Shown: positions 1 to 12,218 of the stretch, piece by piece
Position numbering within the stretch: the first letter of the stretch is position 1
Layout of the letters: each line of letters begins with the position of its first letter
Source: Cordia subcordata
Taxonomy: Eukaryota; Streptophyta; Magnoliopsida; Boraginales; Cordiaceae
Direction: 5' to 3'
DNA: 64,000 bases
Assembly: GCA_028554755.1 (NCBI GenBank)
Contig: JAPTOF010000024.1
Location: forward strand, 6,773,001 to 6,837,000
Position numbers and translations under genes: made by a program
Notes under the pieces: generated by a model
The model's database searches: none
Seen by the model: the letters and a program-made list of their open reading frames with translations, nothing else
Told to the model about the DNA's origin: nothing

Positions 1-957
1 ATAATCATCCATAATACAAGAGTAAATCACCCTACATAGCTCTAATCAAATATAAATTAACTTAGGATAAAAGAGAGACAGAGAGGCTACCCTTTTATCT
101 AAAGCCATATCTTTACTATCTAAGAGCTATGCCCAAATCCTTGTGTTTGGTCCTCTTAAAGGCTTGATTCCGAGTGCTAAAATGTGTTTATAAGTGTGTC
201 TCTAAGGTGCGTTTAGGTGGAGTTAGAGTTTAAGGAAGTGGGTGTCTGAATATAGAGTGAAAGATGGAGTGAAAGATATGCAAAATGAGCTCAAAATGGG
301 CTTAAATAGGCTGTTTTGTTGTAAAAGCTGATCACCGAGTCGGTCTCTTAGCCCAAAATCAAGTGAGATCGACCAAAATAAGTTGCATTCTAGTTAGGGT
401 TGGTCTTTGGCCCAGTCAGCCAGCCTTGGGCAGGGGTGCAATCGGTCTTCAATAGTTTTTTTCATATCTTGCTCATTTCGGCTCCGATTCGCGCGTGGCT
501 TTCCTTTGGCCTCGTATCGCTTTTGGGCACCTCTAAGGCTATTTTTCTTCATCTTTTCATCCCCATAAACATGTCCAAGCTTTGTCCATTCGCTTTAAGG
601 ATGCAAGCTTCAAATTCTGCCCCAATCGTGCTCAGTTTCGCACGATTGCTTCATTCTTCTTCTAGGAGCTTCCAAATAGCTTTTTCTTCATTTCTTCTCA
701 TCCAAATCAACCCTAACTTTGCTCGATCAAAAAATATTCATCCTTTTGAGCTCCAAGCATTACTTCAAATCTCTCCTAAATCAAGCAATAACCACACATT
801 AGTATAACATTTACATCTTACGTTCAACTATAAACATGTAAACCCTAATATGCACAAATATGACCTAAATGCTATACTGATACACTAATGAAGCAAAAAA
901 CACCTCAAAACAAGAATAAGAATGCAATACATACATATACACAAAACCAACACATCA
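1..957 (-). repeat. Element A left LTR (3' LTR), truncated at window start
   Basis: Matches 5450-6133 plus 26434-26695 of the right LTR with moderate divergence. In element orientation it begins TGATGTGTTGG at 957, almost the same start as LTR K at 62815. On the minus strand a TATA-like CTATTTAAG lies near 300-315, with GTCGG/GACC-type motifs just upstream at about 327-460. Confidence 0.88.
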
Positions 958-970
958 ACACCCCCAGACC
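958..970 (-). promoter_or_regulatory. Element A polypurine tract
   Basis: On the minus strand this reads GGTCTGGGGGTGT directly before the TGATG LTR start. The equivalent tracts in E (28597-28609) and B (24599-24611) are GGTTTGGGGGTGT and GGTTTAGAGGTGT. It is the expected primer for plus-strand DNA synthesis. Confidence 0.85.
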
Positions 971-2348
971 TTTTCCTTGCTTGTCCGTAAGCAAGCCCAA
1001 ACCTTAGTTTATCGCTAAAGTTGATATAAAAGGTTGCCTAAGAAATTGACTCGCTATCAAGGTTAGCCTAAGTAGCACGAAGGGGGCATTCCTATTTTGG
1101 AGCAATCCTCAAGTCTCTTTGGATCCTCCTTCTATTCATAAAGGGCCTCGAATCTCGTGAAAAGTTCTTGAGTAGCCAAACCACTACAGGCCTAGGATTT
1201 TAATGCATGCACTTGGGATGTTGAAATTTTACGCCTCCTCAACTAAATGACCTCTCTAATATGCACAAAGCCTCAAAGACAAGAAGAGAGAGAATATATA
1301 TAAACAATGGCTTATAAAAAGCCTTATTCACATATCTACAAAAAAAAATAGCTTTTGCTAAGTTGACATTATGTCATTTATGCACTTATTCACAAAACTT
1401 TTTGGTATCTTTGGCTTTTTCTCTTTTTGTCATCATTTTTTTCAATTTTTCAACTTTTTGCACATTTTTGCCTTTTTTCAATTTTTTTGGATTTTTCATA
1501 CTTTGCATTGCATTTACACAAAAAAAAAAAAAAGAAAGGCTTAGGCACATCAAACTTTTTCAACACTCTTTCTTATCAAGCTATGGGGTGGCTAAAAGGG
1601 TTATTTCTGAAGGTTCTCACTCACCACAACTCTTAAGGGCATCCTCTCTAAGACCTGGTTTTCAATCTACTCCATTCACTTCCTCACAATGCAACTCATA
1701 TTCACCAATCAATTGAATTAATCACAATAGCCAACACTCCAATCGACAAGGGGTAAACGACTCTATATGCATAAAAATAAAAAAAAATCTCACCATTTTA
1801 AGCATATAATGCACATATACCCTAATCAAAGCATAAACAATAAACACCAAACTCCCACACCTCTAAACCTAAACTTTACTTGCCCTCAAGCAAATAGAAC
1901 AAAAGTACAAACAAGCAAATAGGTGATACAAAGCAAGTAAAGATGGTGGGGATGGGGTAGATATCAAGGGACAAATGAAGAAAGGTTTGATAAAACCTTG
2001 CATTCTTTTAAAGCTCTTTGATGCCAATGATGGATGAATTCAATACTAATTCTATTTTTCAACAGTTTTAAACACTCAAAGCACACGATTAGTAGCATTT
2101 CCATGCAAGCTCACATTGGCATCATCAATGACAAACAAGGTGTATGAAGAATGGGAAATGATTGAATTAAGGATCAACAATTGGGAGGGTGAAAAAGAAA
2201 ACATGGGAAAAGAAAGTGAAAATCAAGAGAACTAAACTACTAAAAGCAAATAAAAGAAAAGGAAAACATGGAAAGTAAATGGAATATGAACATGTCTAGG
2301 GTGTCTCCGAATAGCGCTGGATTTAACGCCTCCAGTTGGGTGCTACTG
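971..2348 (-). other. Element A 3' untranslated tail shared with B and E
   Basis: I see no credible ORF here. Parts of the minus strand match the 3' tail of gypsy B (about 23700-24598) and of E (28610-30152), for example the stretch around 1260-1400 against B 24130-24300. The region has long T and A tracts near 1430-1540. The plus-strand ORFs across it are chance translations of pyrimidine-rich DNA. Confidence 0.7.
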
Positions 2349-4305
2349 TTAGAGAAATACATGCTTAAAATTAGAAGACACAGATTGGCGGATATTCAAC
2401 CAAGCGCAGACAATACATGGAAAAGGGTCATAGAATATATGATAGAGCAATGTATGCACAATGCACCTCTTTTCTAACTCCCACCCCGAAACATCAAATG
2501 AAAATGTGTGCGTAAGTGTGGAATGTATCATGCATAAATGTGAAAGATCATGCCCTATGTGCTTTCTAACTAGCCACCCCATTGCTTTCTTCTTACAATC
2601 AAGGACTAGAAACACACCCTCCCCATGGTTCAAAGATAGGTCCAATGCATGCAACATAGGAGAAGTGCTATCTAACCCTAGATGAAAATATTCTGTGATT
2701 GAAGGCACAAACGTGAGCTCTAAAGAGAGAGACTCAACAGAATAGAAAAGGGAAGTAGGAATGACATTGGGAGAAAAAAGAAGTAACAATAAGGGAAATG
2801 GATGTACTACACTCTTCTTCTCCATAAAATGTAACATGATCATGACTAGGTCGTTCTAACTCCTCACAAGGGATGGACTCGATCCTAATGTGTTCTTTCT
2901 CCAGTAAAGAATTATCAAGCATCAAAAAAGACCCATAGATCAATCTTCCAAGCACACCAATTTCCTTCTTAGGTGCCCTCTTAGAGTTTCTATTCTTCTC
3001 GACAGAATGGTCCTTAACTCCAAGAGACTTATCGTCTAAAACCTCCAAAATTGATGTGTTATTCTTCCTAATGGATGACTTCAAACCTCCACTAGCTAAA
3101 GTCTCATCAAATCTATCCTTACATTCATCACAAGTAGGTGTCATCTCGCCATCATCCTTTTCACAAGGGGTAGGCATAAATGAAGGGGACAATGGGCACT
3201 TAAAGGATTTTGGGTCGTAGATGCATGAATGCTCAAGGAATGAGTGTACCTTAAACTCCCTAAATGAAGACTTGAAATGCAAATGAGTACTGTGATCATG
3301 AGACTGAACCTCCAAATATGTGTGAAGCGTAGGATAAGAAGAATGGATAGGCTCATGTGACTTAATGAAAGATGTTGAAAGCTCAAAAGGATAGGGTACT
3401 ATCTCCTCTAAAACATATCCATTAGAGTCATCAAGAACCAAATTGTCATCAAGTTCATCCTTGTCGTGACTACATGATGTGAACTCTCCATCGACCTCTC
3501 TTTCAAATTTTCTCTCTCAAACATCATCTCTTTCACCTCTAGTTATCTCATCATTTGGTCTCATCTCTATCCCTTTAACTTGCTCTAAAGGTATCTCAAA
3601 ATTCTCGCTAATGAGTTACAGGTTCTCAACCATTCTCTTCAAGTACTCACCTAGAGATTTGGTGTCTCGCTTCAAACTCTCTAGTTTCTCTTGATTAGAT
3701 TAGAGGAAAGATTGAGATTGCTCAAGCATTTGATCTAATTGCTCCAAAAGTACAAAATAGGGTTCAACTAAGTGAAAATGGTAAACACCTTGATTGAGAT
3801 CACTATAAGCATAACCACTGTAATACTCAGACGAAGGGTGGGTGGGAAACAACAGTGCAAGAGATGGATTTTCAAAGCAATTTGGTGGAAAATATGAAGA
3901 GTCATCTTGTCCCCAATATGAAAATACATGATATTGCTCTATAGAATCATGATGATAAGATGAGGATGCATGCATGGGCGTATAATTGCTAGGAGCATAG
4001 GGCATAGCATGTAATCGGGAATAAGGGTGGAAAGTAGGAGAAGCATTAGAATCGTAAGCATTGCTTCCATATAGATTGCAATAACGTGAATATGCATCCC
4101 TATAGTCATGATTTCTAAATTAAGATGCATGAGATGATGCATGACTATGAAGGTCATTGTTGGCACCAGCCCCAGATATGGAATTTTCATTGGGACAGAA
4201 AACGGTTGAATGAATAAAACTTCCACACAAGCAACATGCATAAGGAACACGTTCGGGATGATGAGAAAGAGGATACAAGTGACCATCATGATGCATTAGG
4301 ATCAT
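2349..4305 (-). pseudogene. Orphan ORF of element A with N-terminal CCHC zinc knuckle, broken
   Basis: I do not recognise a named family. The minus-strand reading frame starts with an ATG at 4305, about 160 bases from the primer site, and spans about 650 codons. It stays in one frame to 2734, with in-frame stops near 4120, 3697 and 3617, then continues in another frame to 2349. Residues 24-37 form C-C-L-C-G-S-F-I-H-S-T-V-F-C, an exact CX2CX4HX4C knuckle (4195-4236). A Tyr/Ser-rich region follows, with SYWGQDDSSYF near residues 120-130. After that come a Glu/Leu/Lys stretch that could be a coiled coil, a block with CEELERP, and a C-terminal block with LELTFVPS and VFLVLD. Element E carries the same blocks in the same order. 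The knuckle suggests a Gag-like nucleic-acid-binding role, but that is inference. It is not functional as it stands. Confidence 0.65.
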
Positions 4306-4465
4306 TCATGATTAATTGACACAAGTAAACCTCTTCACAATGGTTAACACATTTTTTTGAATTTTTTTCTTTTATTAATCAAAATAAAGAAAACTTGAAA
4401 AGAAAAGATAGAACTACATGTAACAAGCTAAGACACACAAAAACAAAAAAACCAAACAACTATTA

Positions 4466-4485
4466 CCTCCCCAGTAACAGCACCG
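4466..4485 (-). promoter_or_regulatory. Element A primer-binding site
   Basis: The minus strand reads CGGTGCTGTTACTGGGGAGG, close to the TGGCGCCGTTGCCGGGGA-type site of Athila/Tat elements, which is usually assigned to Asp-tRNA. It lies 6 bases inside the right LTR, which starts at 4492. Confidence 0.75.
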
Positions 4486-4491
4486 AAAACT

Positions 4492-6133
4492 TGGTACACT
4501 GTCTCGTCGCACAAGCCTAAATAGCCTGCAAGTGCACGGGTCATTTGTAGTTCGGTGTGTGTGAGTGCGGGGTCGAATCTACTGGGAGGCTTAACATGTA
4601 AGGTGTCCTAAGTTATGTGTGTCCTAAAAAGCTACGTGTTAGATCCCTAAGCCATAATATTTTTAGTGTTTTTAGATTGAGGGGAGCTTGGGAAAGATAA
4701 ATCTAAACTAAGGACAAGAAAGTAAAAAGGCAGTGTGTGTGTGTGTGTGTGATGGGGCAATTAAGCGATCTAAAGGGATGCTAACATGTGGAAATGGGGA
4801 ATAGGGTGATTACGACTTCTTGTTAATTAATCTCTAGACTCCTAATTAACCTCTTAATTACACCCTAAGCCTCAATACGAATTTGTCCCTAGGTGTCAAC
4901 CTATAGGACTATGACATAGGGCTAGCTAATTAGGATTCTAGGTGACATAGATTGATCTAAACCTAGTATCTAAACCATTGGCTAGATTTAAAGCCAAGAC
5001 CTAATTTGGTCTAAGGTTGACTAACCTACCCTAAAACCCATTAGCTAGATTTAAAGCTAAGGAAGACTCGACCTAGGCTAGCCATTAGTTATGCACCACT
5101 GATCCTCATCATAATAATGCGTATTAATGTTTGAGCACAAAGCAAACACATCTAGGGCATGGCGTTAGAGAATATTCTGGAGGGTTCTACTACTATAGAC
5201 ATACTTAGATTATACTAATTTAAGAAATAACACCCGACTTGTAAGCAATAGAAGCTATTTATGCTATTAAGTATGTAAACACACACATAGACATGTATAT
5301 AAACATACCCACTTCATGTAATTATCACGCAAACAGAAAGACATGAATGTAAATTTTCCAATCAAAACCCTAAATACAAGAAGATATACATACATACATA
5401 TATATATATATATATCTAAATCTGTCAAATACCCATAACAATAGTTTAATAATCATCCATAATATAAGAGTAAATCACCCTACATAGCTCTATTCAAACA
5501 TAAAATAACTAAGGATAACAGAGAGAGAGAAAGAGGCTACCCTTTTATCCAAAGCCATATCTTTACAATCCCAGAGCTATGCCCAAATCCTTGTGTTTGA
5601 TCCTTTTAGAGGCTTGATTCCTTGTGCTAAAATGTGTTTAGAAATGTGTGCTTAAGGTGGTTTTAGGGTTTTAGGAAGTAGGTGTGTCAATATGGTGTAA
5701 AAGATGGAGTGAAAAATATGCAAAATGAGCTCAAAATGGGCATAAATAGGCCATTTTGCTATAAAAGCCAATTGCGGGTCGGTCTCCCAGCCCGAAATCA
5801 ACCCTGACTAACCAAAATAAGTTGCATTCTAGTTAAGGTTAGTCTCTGGGCTAGTCGGCCTGCCCTAGGCAGGGGTGCAATCGACCTTCAGTAGTTTTTC
5901 TCTTGCTCATTTCGGCTCCGATTTGCGCATGGTTTTTTCAATGGCCTCGTATTGCTTTTGGGCACCTTTAAGGCCATTTTTCTTCATTTTTTCATCCCTA
6001 TAAAGATGTTCAAGCTTTGTCCATTCCCTCTAAGGATGCAAGCTCCAAATTTTGCTCTAATTATTCTTGATTTTGCCCAATTGCTTCATTCTTCTTCTGG
6101 GAGCTTCCAAATAGCTTTTTCTTCATTTCTTCT
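4492..6133 (-). repeat. Element A right LTR, first part
   Basis: The LTR begins TGGTAC next to the PBS and runs until gypsy B interrupts it at 6134. The TSD cttct (6129-6133) reappears at 26429-26433. It contains a (GT)n tract at about 4733-4750 and an (AT)n tract at about 5397-5415. The region 5450-6133 matches 1-690 of the left LTR. Confidence 0.87.
4733..4750. repeat. (GT)n microsatellite
   Basis: Nine uninterrupted GT units within the right LTR of element A. Confidence 0.95.
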
Positions 6134-8036
6134 TGATGTGTTGTGTTTTTGTATGTGTTTGCATTGTTATTTGCCTATGATTAAAAGGTATTAAGTGCTC
6201 ATGAAGATGCGTTGGTGTAGTGCTTCTGAAAATAATAGGCTTAAGTGTAAACAAATGTACATATTGAGTTTAAGAGACAAATTGCTACACTAATTGCTTA
6301 TTTTCAATAATTTAGGTGAACTTTGGATTAAGATCGAGATTGGGCAATGATAGCTGATGAAGATGGGAGATGTACGGGTCAAAAAGAGAAGACCAAAAGC
6401 CAGAAATACAAAGAATAGAGGAAGGAAGTCAGCCTAATGATCTAAGGAAGGAGCTAATCGACCGACTAGGTCAACTGACCACTCTAGAGAAGTGCTAAAA
6501 ATAGCTGAACAACCACCCCTTCAAAGTCAGTCGACCAGCTAGGTCGACTAGCCAATCCAGATAGCATCACCAAAAAATTGGTCGAGCTAAGAGGAGAAGC
6601 CGGTCGACCGGTTAGGTCGACCAGCAGTTCGTAAAAAGCTGATATAAAAGCTCAATTTTCAGACTTAAAAAAGGGGAATCTTTTTGACAATTCTAGAGAG
6701 GACCTTTACATATCTATCACACACATACACTTAACCCTAGTCCTCACCCATATTACACACACTTTCTCACACATTTCATCACCTTGAAGCAAGAGAAGTT
6801 AGAGGGTTTCAACATTTGGATTCAAGTTGCTCAAGAGCTTTGTACAAGATTCGCTAGGATGAAAGGGAAGCTTCATAAACTCTCTTTCGTTCTATCTCTT
6901 ACTATGATTGAGTAGACTTGTGTAGGGTGATTTAACTTATGTAATGGGTTAGCTATATACTCTTATGATATGGGATTAAATGGCTGAATATATACATGCT
7001 TGATCTTCTTGTTCAAATGGTTATTTTCTCATTCATGTCTAAGTGTTTGATTAAATGCCTAAATGAGTAACATGTGCATAAATTGAAGTCTATTTATTAC
7101 TAAACACATCTAATCCATGCTATAATCATGTCTATGTGTTTATATATGGATGCCATGAAGTGGCTAATGCTAATATTCATGTCTATGTGTATATTTGCAT
7201 GCCTAGTAGTGAATGTGACTTCAATAACGCATACATGTTGGTTGTTAATTGCTTCTAGTGGTGTAATCCAAGTATGATGATGTTTGGTAGTTGAAGAGAT
7301 CCTTTTATTCACGAACACCTTGGCCTAGAACATGTATGAACGTGCTATCAAGTCAAATCTCGTTGTAGTGACCTTAGAATAATGGTAAGTAATTTACGGC
7401 TAGCCTAGGCCGAGTCTCCTTTGGCTTTAAATCTAGCCCATAGAATTCAGGATAGGATTAGTCGACCTTAGCCACACTATATCTTGGCTTTAAATCCAAC
7501 CAATGATTTAGGTACTAGGGTAGGTTCATACTAAGTCACCTAGGAAGCTAATTGGTCACTCTTAAAGCCCTAAGTCATAAGGACCACGCCATAGCTCTAG
7601 GAGGAGCCGCCTAGTAACGAACCCACACCAAATCCTAGAGGGAAATTAAGACACTGATTTAGCAACCTAGTTACAAGCAATTATGAAAGTGAGCCATCAT
7701 TCTTTAATCCCATAGCATTTGAGTATAGAATCACCCATTCATAAGTTGAAGTCACCCTAACATCTTTCCATTTGTTAGTTCCTTTAGATTAGCTTGTCTC
7801 CCACTTTTTCCATTCCCATAGTTTAGTTTAATTTTCTTTAGTTAGAACTCCTGACCATCCAAAATCCCAAAAATAGATAGTTCAAGTTTCTTTTTAGGCA
7901 CACTCTAGAATACACACATAGAATCTATCTCATAACATAGCTTCCTTGTGGAATCGACCCCGCACTTGCATACACTTTACTACACGGTCCATGCGCTTGC
8001 GGATCTTCAGAGCTTGCACTCAAAAGACGACGATCA
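6134..8036 (+). repeat. Element B 5' LTR
   Basis: 1903 bp, TG...CA ends, and similar to 24612-26428. It contains the palindrome cluster at 6453-6627 and a TATA box TATAAAA at 6643-6649. The start and overall layout resemble LTRs A and K, pointing to one related LTR group. Confidence 0.93.
6453..6627 (+). promoter_or_regulatory. GGTCGACC-type palindrome cluster upstream of TATA in gypsy B 5' LTR
   Basis: Repeated GTCGAC-centred palindromes include CCGGTCGACCGG at 6600-6611, GTCGACCAGC near 6530 and AGGTCGACC near 6614. The cluster ends about 16 bases before TATAAAA at 6643. The 3' LTR has the matching cluster at 24907-25058. The placement suggests an upstream promoter element bound by a dimeric factor, which is inference. 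Confidence 0.7.
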
Positions 8037-8042
8037 AGTTCT

Positions 8043-8062
8043 TAGAGCCGTTGTTGGGGAGG
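8043..8062 (+). promoter_or_regulatory. Element B primer-binding site
   Basis: Begins a few bases after the LTR end and reads roughly TAGAGCCGTTGTTGGGGAGG. It aligns with the Athila/Tat Asp-tRNA-type site with a few mismatches. Confidence 0.75.
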
Positions 8063-8101
8063 CATAGTGTTTGCATTCTTTATTTGTGTGTTTTGGTAGT
8101 T

Positions 8102-8175
8102 GCTTTTCTTGTTTTCTTGCTTTTCCTTTATAGTTTGTGCTTTTCTTGTTTTCTTGCTTTTCCTTTATAGTTTGT
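8102..8175 (+). repeat. 37-bp tandem duplication in element B leader
   Basis: Two adjacent, essentially identical 37-bp T-rich units (8102-8138 and 8139-8175) lie between the PBS and the gag start. The rest of the leader, 8176-8454, is T-rich and shows nothing else. Confidence 0.9.
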
Positions 8176-8454
8176 TTAGTCTCTACTTATCTTGTTTATT
8201 GTTTATATTGTCTTACTTTAGTCCTTGTTTATCTATTCCAGCCTTCTCTTTTGTTTTCTGTAGACTTTCTAAGATTATGGTTTATTTGCTATAGTTTTAG
8301 GAATATTGAAGTTTTCGAGGGTTTAAGTGGCCGGAGTTAGGATAGTTTGTGCATGCTTGGTAGGTGATCCCTTAGAAATCCCTTAGTTTCTCTTAATCTT
8401 GAACCCGATAGAATTGCTAGATATTTTAGGAATTTAGGAGATCTTCTTAAGGAG

Positions 8455-10296
8455 ATGGCCGATCCCAATCATCCTTCTAATCCTCCCAATCTCCCAATGA
8501 ACCCTATTCAATCTCATGATCACCATGGGCATCAAGCCCAATATCATTTTAGACGAGAGCCCCGTAAATTGGACCAACCTATCTATGAGGAACCCACTCT
8601 TAGGCAATTCTTTCTCCTCGAAGCCTTTGAGCCTAATTTGGCTATTCAAATTCCAGGTTTAGGGGATACGAACTTCGAGATTAAGTCTAATATGTTGGCT
8701 ATGCTTCTTTCCTTCTATGAGAGTCCTCTAAATCATAGCACTAATTTTGTTGAGATGAGTTCCACTCTTTATGTCTCCAATGTCTCCCAAGAGGTCTTAC
8801 GTCTAAGATTGTTTCCTTTCTCTCTTAAGGACAAGGCTAGGGCTTGGTTGCATTCCTTACCTAACGGTTGCATTACTACATAAGCTGAGTTTCAATCTAA
8901 GTTCTTTCAAAAATTTTATCCCACGGCCAAGATGGCCGACCTTAGGACTGCCATTATGACTTTCTCTCAACATGATCTAGAATTCTTTCATGAGGTTTGG
9001 GAGAGGTTCAAGGATCTTCTTAGACAATGTCCACACCACGGGTATGGCAATCATGACCCATTGCAATATTTCTTTCGAGGCTTAAATGAACAAAATAGGA
9101 TGATGGTCAATGCCACCTCCGGTAGTGGCTTTTATCTTTTGAGACCAACTGAGGCATAGGAGAAAATAGAAAAATGGCTAAAAATTCTTTTCAAAATTTT
9201 GCCATGGGAAGATCTAGTCGGGAAGGCAATAAGAGAAGTGTTAGTGAGGTTAGAATTTCTTTAGATTTACCTGTTAAGGTTGAGGCTTTGACAAATAAGC
9301 TAGATGAATTCATTTCTTTGTCTCTTTCATCCCAAGGTCATAGGATTAGTTCTATATGTTCTTTCTCTACCCCTTTAGTTGTTGAAGTTTGTGCATTGTG
9401 TTTCGAGTCATCTTATGAGACCATAACTTGCCCTGTAGCATCTCAATTTCCTGAATTCATGAAAGAGCAAGTGTATGCCACACAAGGTTATTCTAATAAG
9501 TATAATCCATACTCGAACACATACAATCCAAGTTGAAGGGACAACTCAAAATTTTCTTGGAGACAGGGTTAGCATGAATCTAGCTCACATTCTTAGGTTC
9601 TACCTCAGTAGTAACCCCGTCCTCAATATTCCCCAGGCTTCTATCATCTTAATCAGCCCCGTCTCACTACTGCTCCTCAACCTCAGGCTTTACCTACTCC
9701 TTCTAGTAGCGAGCCTCCTAGTAATGACATGATAAAAATAATGCAGTTTACTCAGAACCAGAAACAGGAATTGGCAGAAAATAGGCAGCGAATAGCGAGG
9801 TTTAAGGCATAGTTAGGACAGATTGCTAGTCGATTGAGTGCTAGAGACCCTGGGAAATTTCCTTCTTAGTTGAAGTTGAACCCTAGTGTCTAGTTCTATT
9901 CCTCCATCGATGCCACTTATCCCCCTCAAGCCCAGGCTAAAGCCATCACTACTCTTAGGAACGGTAGGGTAGTGGATAATAGGGTAGGAGTTGACTTTGT
10001 AGTACCTGTACCTAATGATCCTTCTCAGACTAAAGCACCACATAGTAGCCCTATTGAAGGAAATTCTAGAAAAGGTCCTATTAAAAGAGTTGAGCCTACT
10101 AGAGACCATGGAAAGAGTAATACTTCCTGCCTACATCAGAAGGGAAAGGAGCCCATTGATGATTCCCATGTGTCTAGAGGTGTTAAGCCTAGAGTTCCCT
10201 TTCCATCCGCCTTAGAGAGGCCTCCACTTAGTAAGGGTTCTAGGTTTTTCAAGGTTTTAGAGCTTCAGGACCTTAAAGTCAATCTTTCTTTGATAG
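8455..10296 (+). pseudogene. gag: Element B gag (Athila-like), broken
   Basis: Structural capsid/nucleocapsid protein that would package element RNA. The ATG at 8455 follows the leader and opens a Pro/Asn/His-rich N-terminus. The gag core runs from about residue 45 to 220, with FSLKDKARAWLHSLP and the QYFFRGLNEQN block at its end. In-frame stops at 8881-8883 and 9157-9159 fall where relatives have Trp. The frame then shifts by 9174. A Cys motif VCALC...CP at about 9390-9435 resembles the atypical Athila gag finger, followed by an Asn/Tyr-rich YNPYSNTYNPS tract ending at 9536. From there to 10296 the linker toward protease is scattered over several frames, with one recognisable stretch at 9972-10364. 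Confidence 0.88.
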
Positions 10297-11073
10297 ATGC
10301 GATCTTTTCTATTCCTTTATATTCTAAATTCTTTAAGGATCTTTGTACAAGGAAGCATAGGTAATCGAAGATTCTTAAGAAATGTGAGGCTTACAGAGAA
10401 AGTGAGGCTTATGGAGAAGGTGAGTAGTATTTGTACTTCGGGCATCCCGTCCAAGATGAGTGACCCTGGAGCTTTCACCATTCCTTGTAGGATCCGAGAG
10501 ACCGAGATTGATCACACCTTGTTAGATTTAGGATCTAGTGTGAATCTCATTCCGTACTCCATCTATCAGCAGCTAGGTCTAGATGAGTTATCCCCTACAC
10601 ATGTTATTCTTCAGCTAGCTGACAGGTCCGAGTGTAGACCTAGGGGTGTGATAAAGGATGTTATGCTACAGGTAGGTGAGTACGTGTACCCTGACTTCAT
10701 AGTGTTAGCTATGGATTCGGGACACGACTTTAGACATTTTACACCTATTCTTCTAGGTCGCCCTTTCCTTGCCACCGCAGATGCCATTATTCATTATAGG
10801 TCAGGGTTATTGGAGATGAAATTTAGGAATTTGAGATCCACTATGAAGGTTGCCAAGGTGGTTACTAGGGCTAGTATAGGAGGAGAAGATGGAGAAGAGT
10901 ACTTTAGAGTTGATGTGATTGATTCTTGTGTTGAGGATGTTGTAGAGAGAACTATGACTGATAAAGAAGATTTGAGGAAATTTGAGGAATTGATGTCTAG
11001 CTTTGATATAGACACCTTAGAGCAGAAATGTGTAGCTTCTACTTCCTTGATTGAGAACCATTTGATTGATTAG
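10297..11073 (+). pseudogene. pol (PR): Element B protease region
   Basis: Aspartic protease that would cut the Gag-Pol polyprotein. An open stretch of 258 codons includes DPGAFTIPCRI and then the active site as L-L-D-L-G-S-S-V-N-L, Asp codon at 10525-10527. This is the D-L-G-S/A form typical of this gypsy lineage rather than D-S/T-G. Downstream ILLGRPFLATADAII is the conserved protease flap and C-terminal block. The in-frame stop at 11071-11073 probably replaced Gln. The first codons before residue 40 are linker, and the start given is only the beginning of the open frame. Confidence 0.88.
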
Positions 11074-11145
11074 TCACTTGAGGTTAATCCTTCTAGTCTT
11101 AATTCTAGTGATGTCCCTATTGATAATGTTGAGGTTGAATCACCC

Positions 11146-12218
11146 TTGGTGGAGCCTAGCCCTTCTTTAGAGCTCAAACCCCTTCCCGATCATTTGAAGT
11201 ATGCATTCCTAGGCCCTAGTGAGACCCTTCCAGTCATCATTGCTTCCGATCTTTCTAGTGAGCAAGAGGAGTGTCTCTTAGAGGTTTTTAGGAAACATAA
11301 GAAGGCTATAGGGTGGAAAATTAATGATTTGAGAGGTATTGAGCCTTTAGTTTGTGTGCTTCATATTCACCTTGAAGATGGAGTCATTCCTTCTAGGGAG
11401 ATACCAAGGAGACTAAACCCACACATGAGTGAACTAGTTAAGAAATAGATCATTCAGCTTTTAGATGCAGACATTATTTATCCTATCTCTGATAGTGAGT
11501 GGGTTAGCCCGGTTCAAGTTGTCCCTAAGAAGTCTGAGATCACAGTTGTGGAAAATGAGGGAGGAGAGCTTATCCCTACGTGTACTCCCACAAGACAGAG
11601 AGTTTGTATTGATTATACAAGAAGCCCAACTCCAAAACTAGGAAAGATCATTTCCCATTACCTTTTCTAGATCAAATCTTAGATAGAGTAGCTGGGCATA
11701 ACTATAATTGTTTTCTAGATGGCTATTTGGGTTATAATCAAATCCCTATATTTCCTGAGGACCAGGAGAAGACCATCTTTACTTGTCCCTGTGGCACTTT
11801 TTCCTATAGGAGAATGCCTTTCGGTCTTTGTAATGCCCCAACGACTTTCCATAGGTGTATGATGGCCATTTTTAGTGACATGATTGAGAGGCATTTAGAG
11901 ATATTCATGGATAATTTCTCAGTTTTTGGTTATAGTTTTGAAGAGTGCTTGAGTCACCTCTCTTTAGTCTTAGACCGATGTGTGGAGAAGAATTTAGTGT
12001 TGAGTTAGGAGAAATCCCACTTCATGGTGCAAAGAGGTCATATAGTTTCGTCTAGTGGTATTCAAGTTGACCCAACTAAGGTAGAATTGATTGAAAATTT
12101 GCCTGTCCCTAAGTGTGTCAAGGACATTAGATCTTTTCTAGGACATGCAGGATTCTACCGTAGATCATTAAGGATTTTAGCCACATTGCGTGTCCCTTGT
12201 TTAGGCTCCTAGCACAAA
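11146..12218 (+). pseudogene. pol (RT): Element B reverse transcriptase with altered active site
   Basis: RNA- and DNA-dependent DNA polymerase region. Visible blocks are the N-terminal segment ending PHMSELVKK (stop at 11446), the SEWVSPVQVVPKK block near 11500, RVCIDY, then GYNQIPIFPEDQEKTIFTCP, MPFGLCNAPTTFHRCM and the catalytic block. The catalytic block reads F-M-D-N-F-S-V-F where FMDDFSVF is expected. The second Asp has become Asn (codon 11913-11915, GAT to AAT), so the enzyme would be dead even with an open frame. A TAG at 12006-12008 sits at a conserved Trp. The SFLGHAGFYRR block follows and the frame shifts near 12170. Confidence 0.9.

Noticed and set aside
8100..8340. Hydrophobic Phe/Leu/Cys-rich ORFs resembling small membrane proteins
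   Set aside because: They translate the T-rich leader of element B, including its 37-bp tandem repeat, in two frames. There is no conservation or context for a gene.
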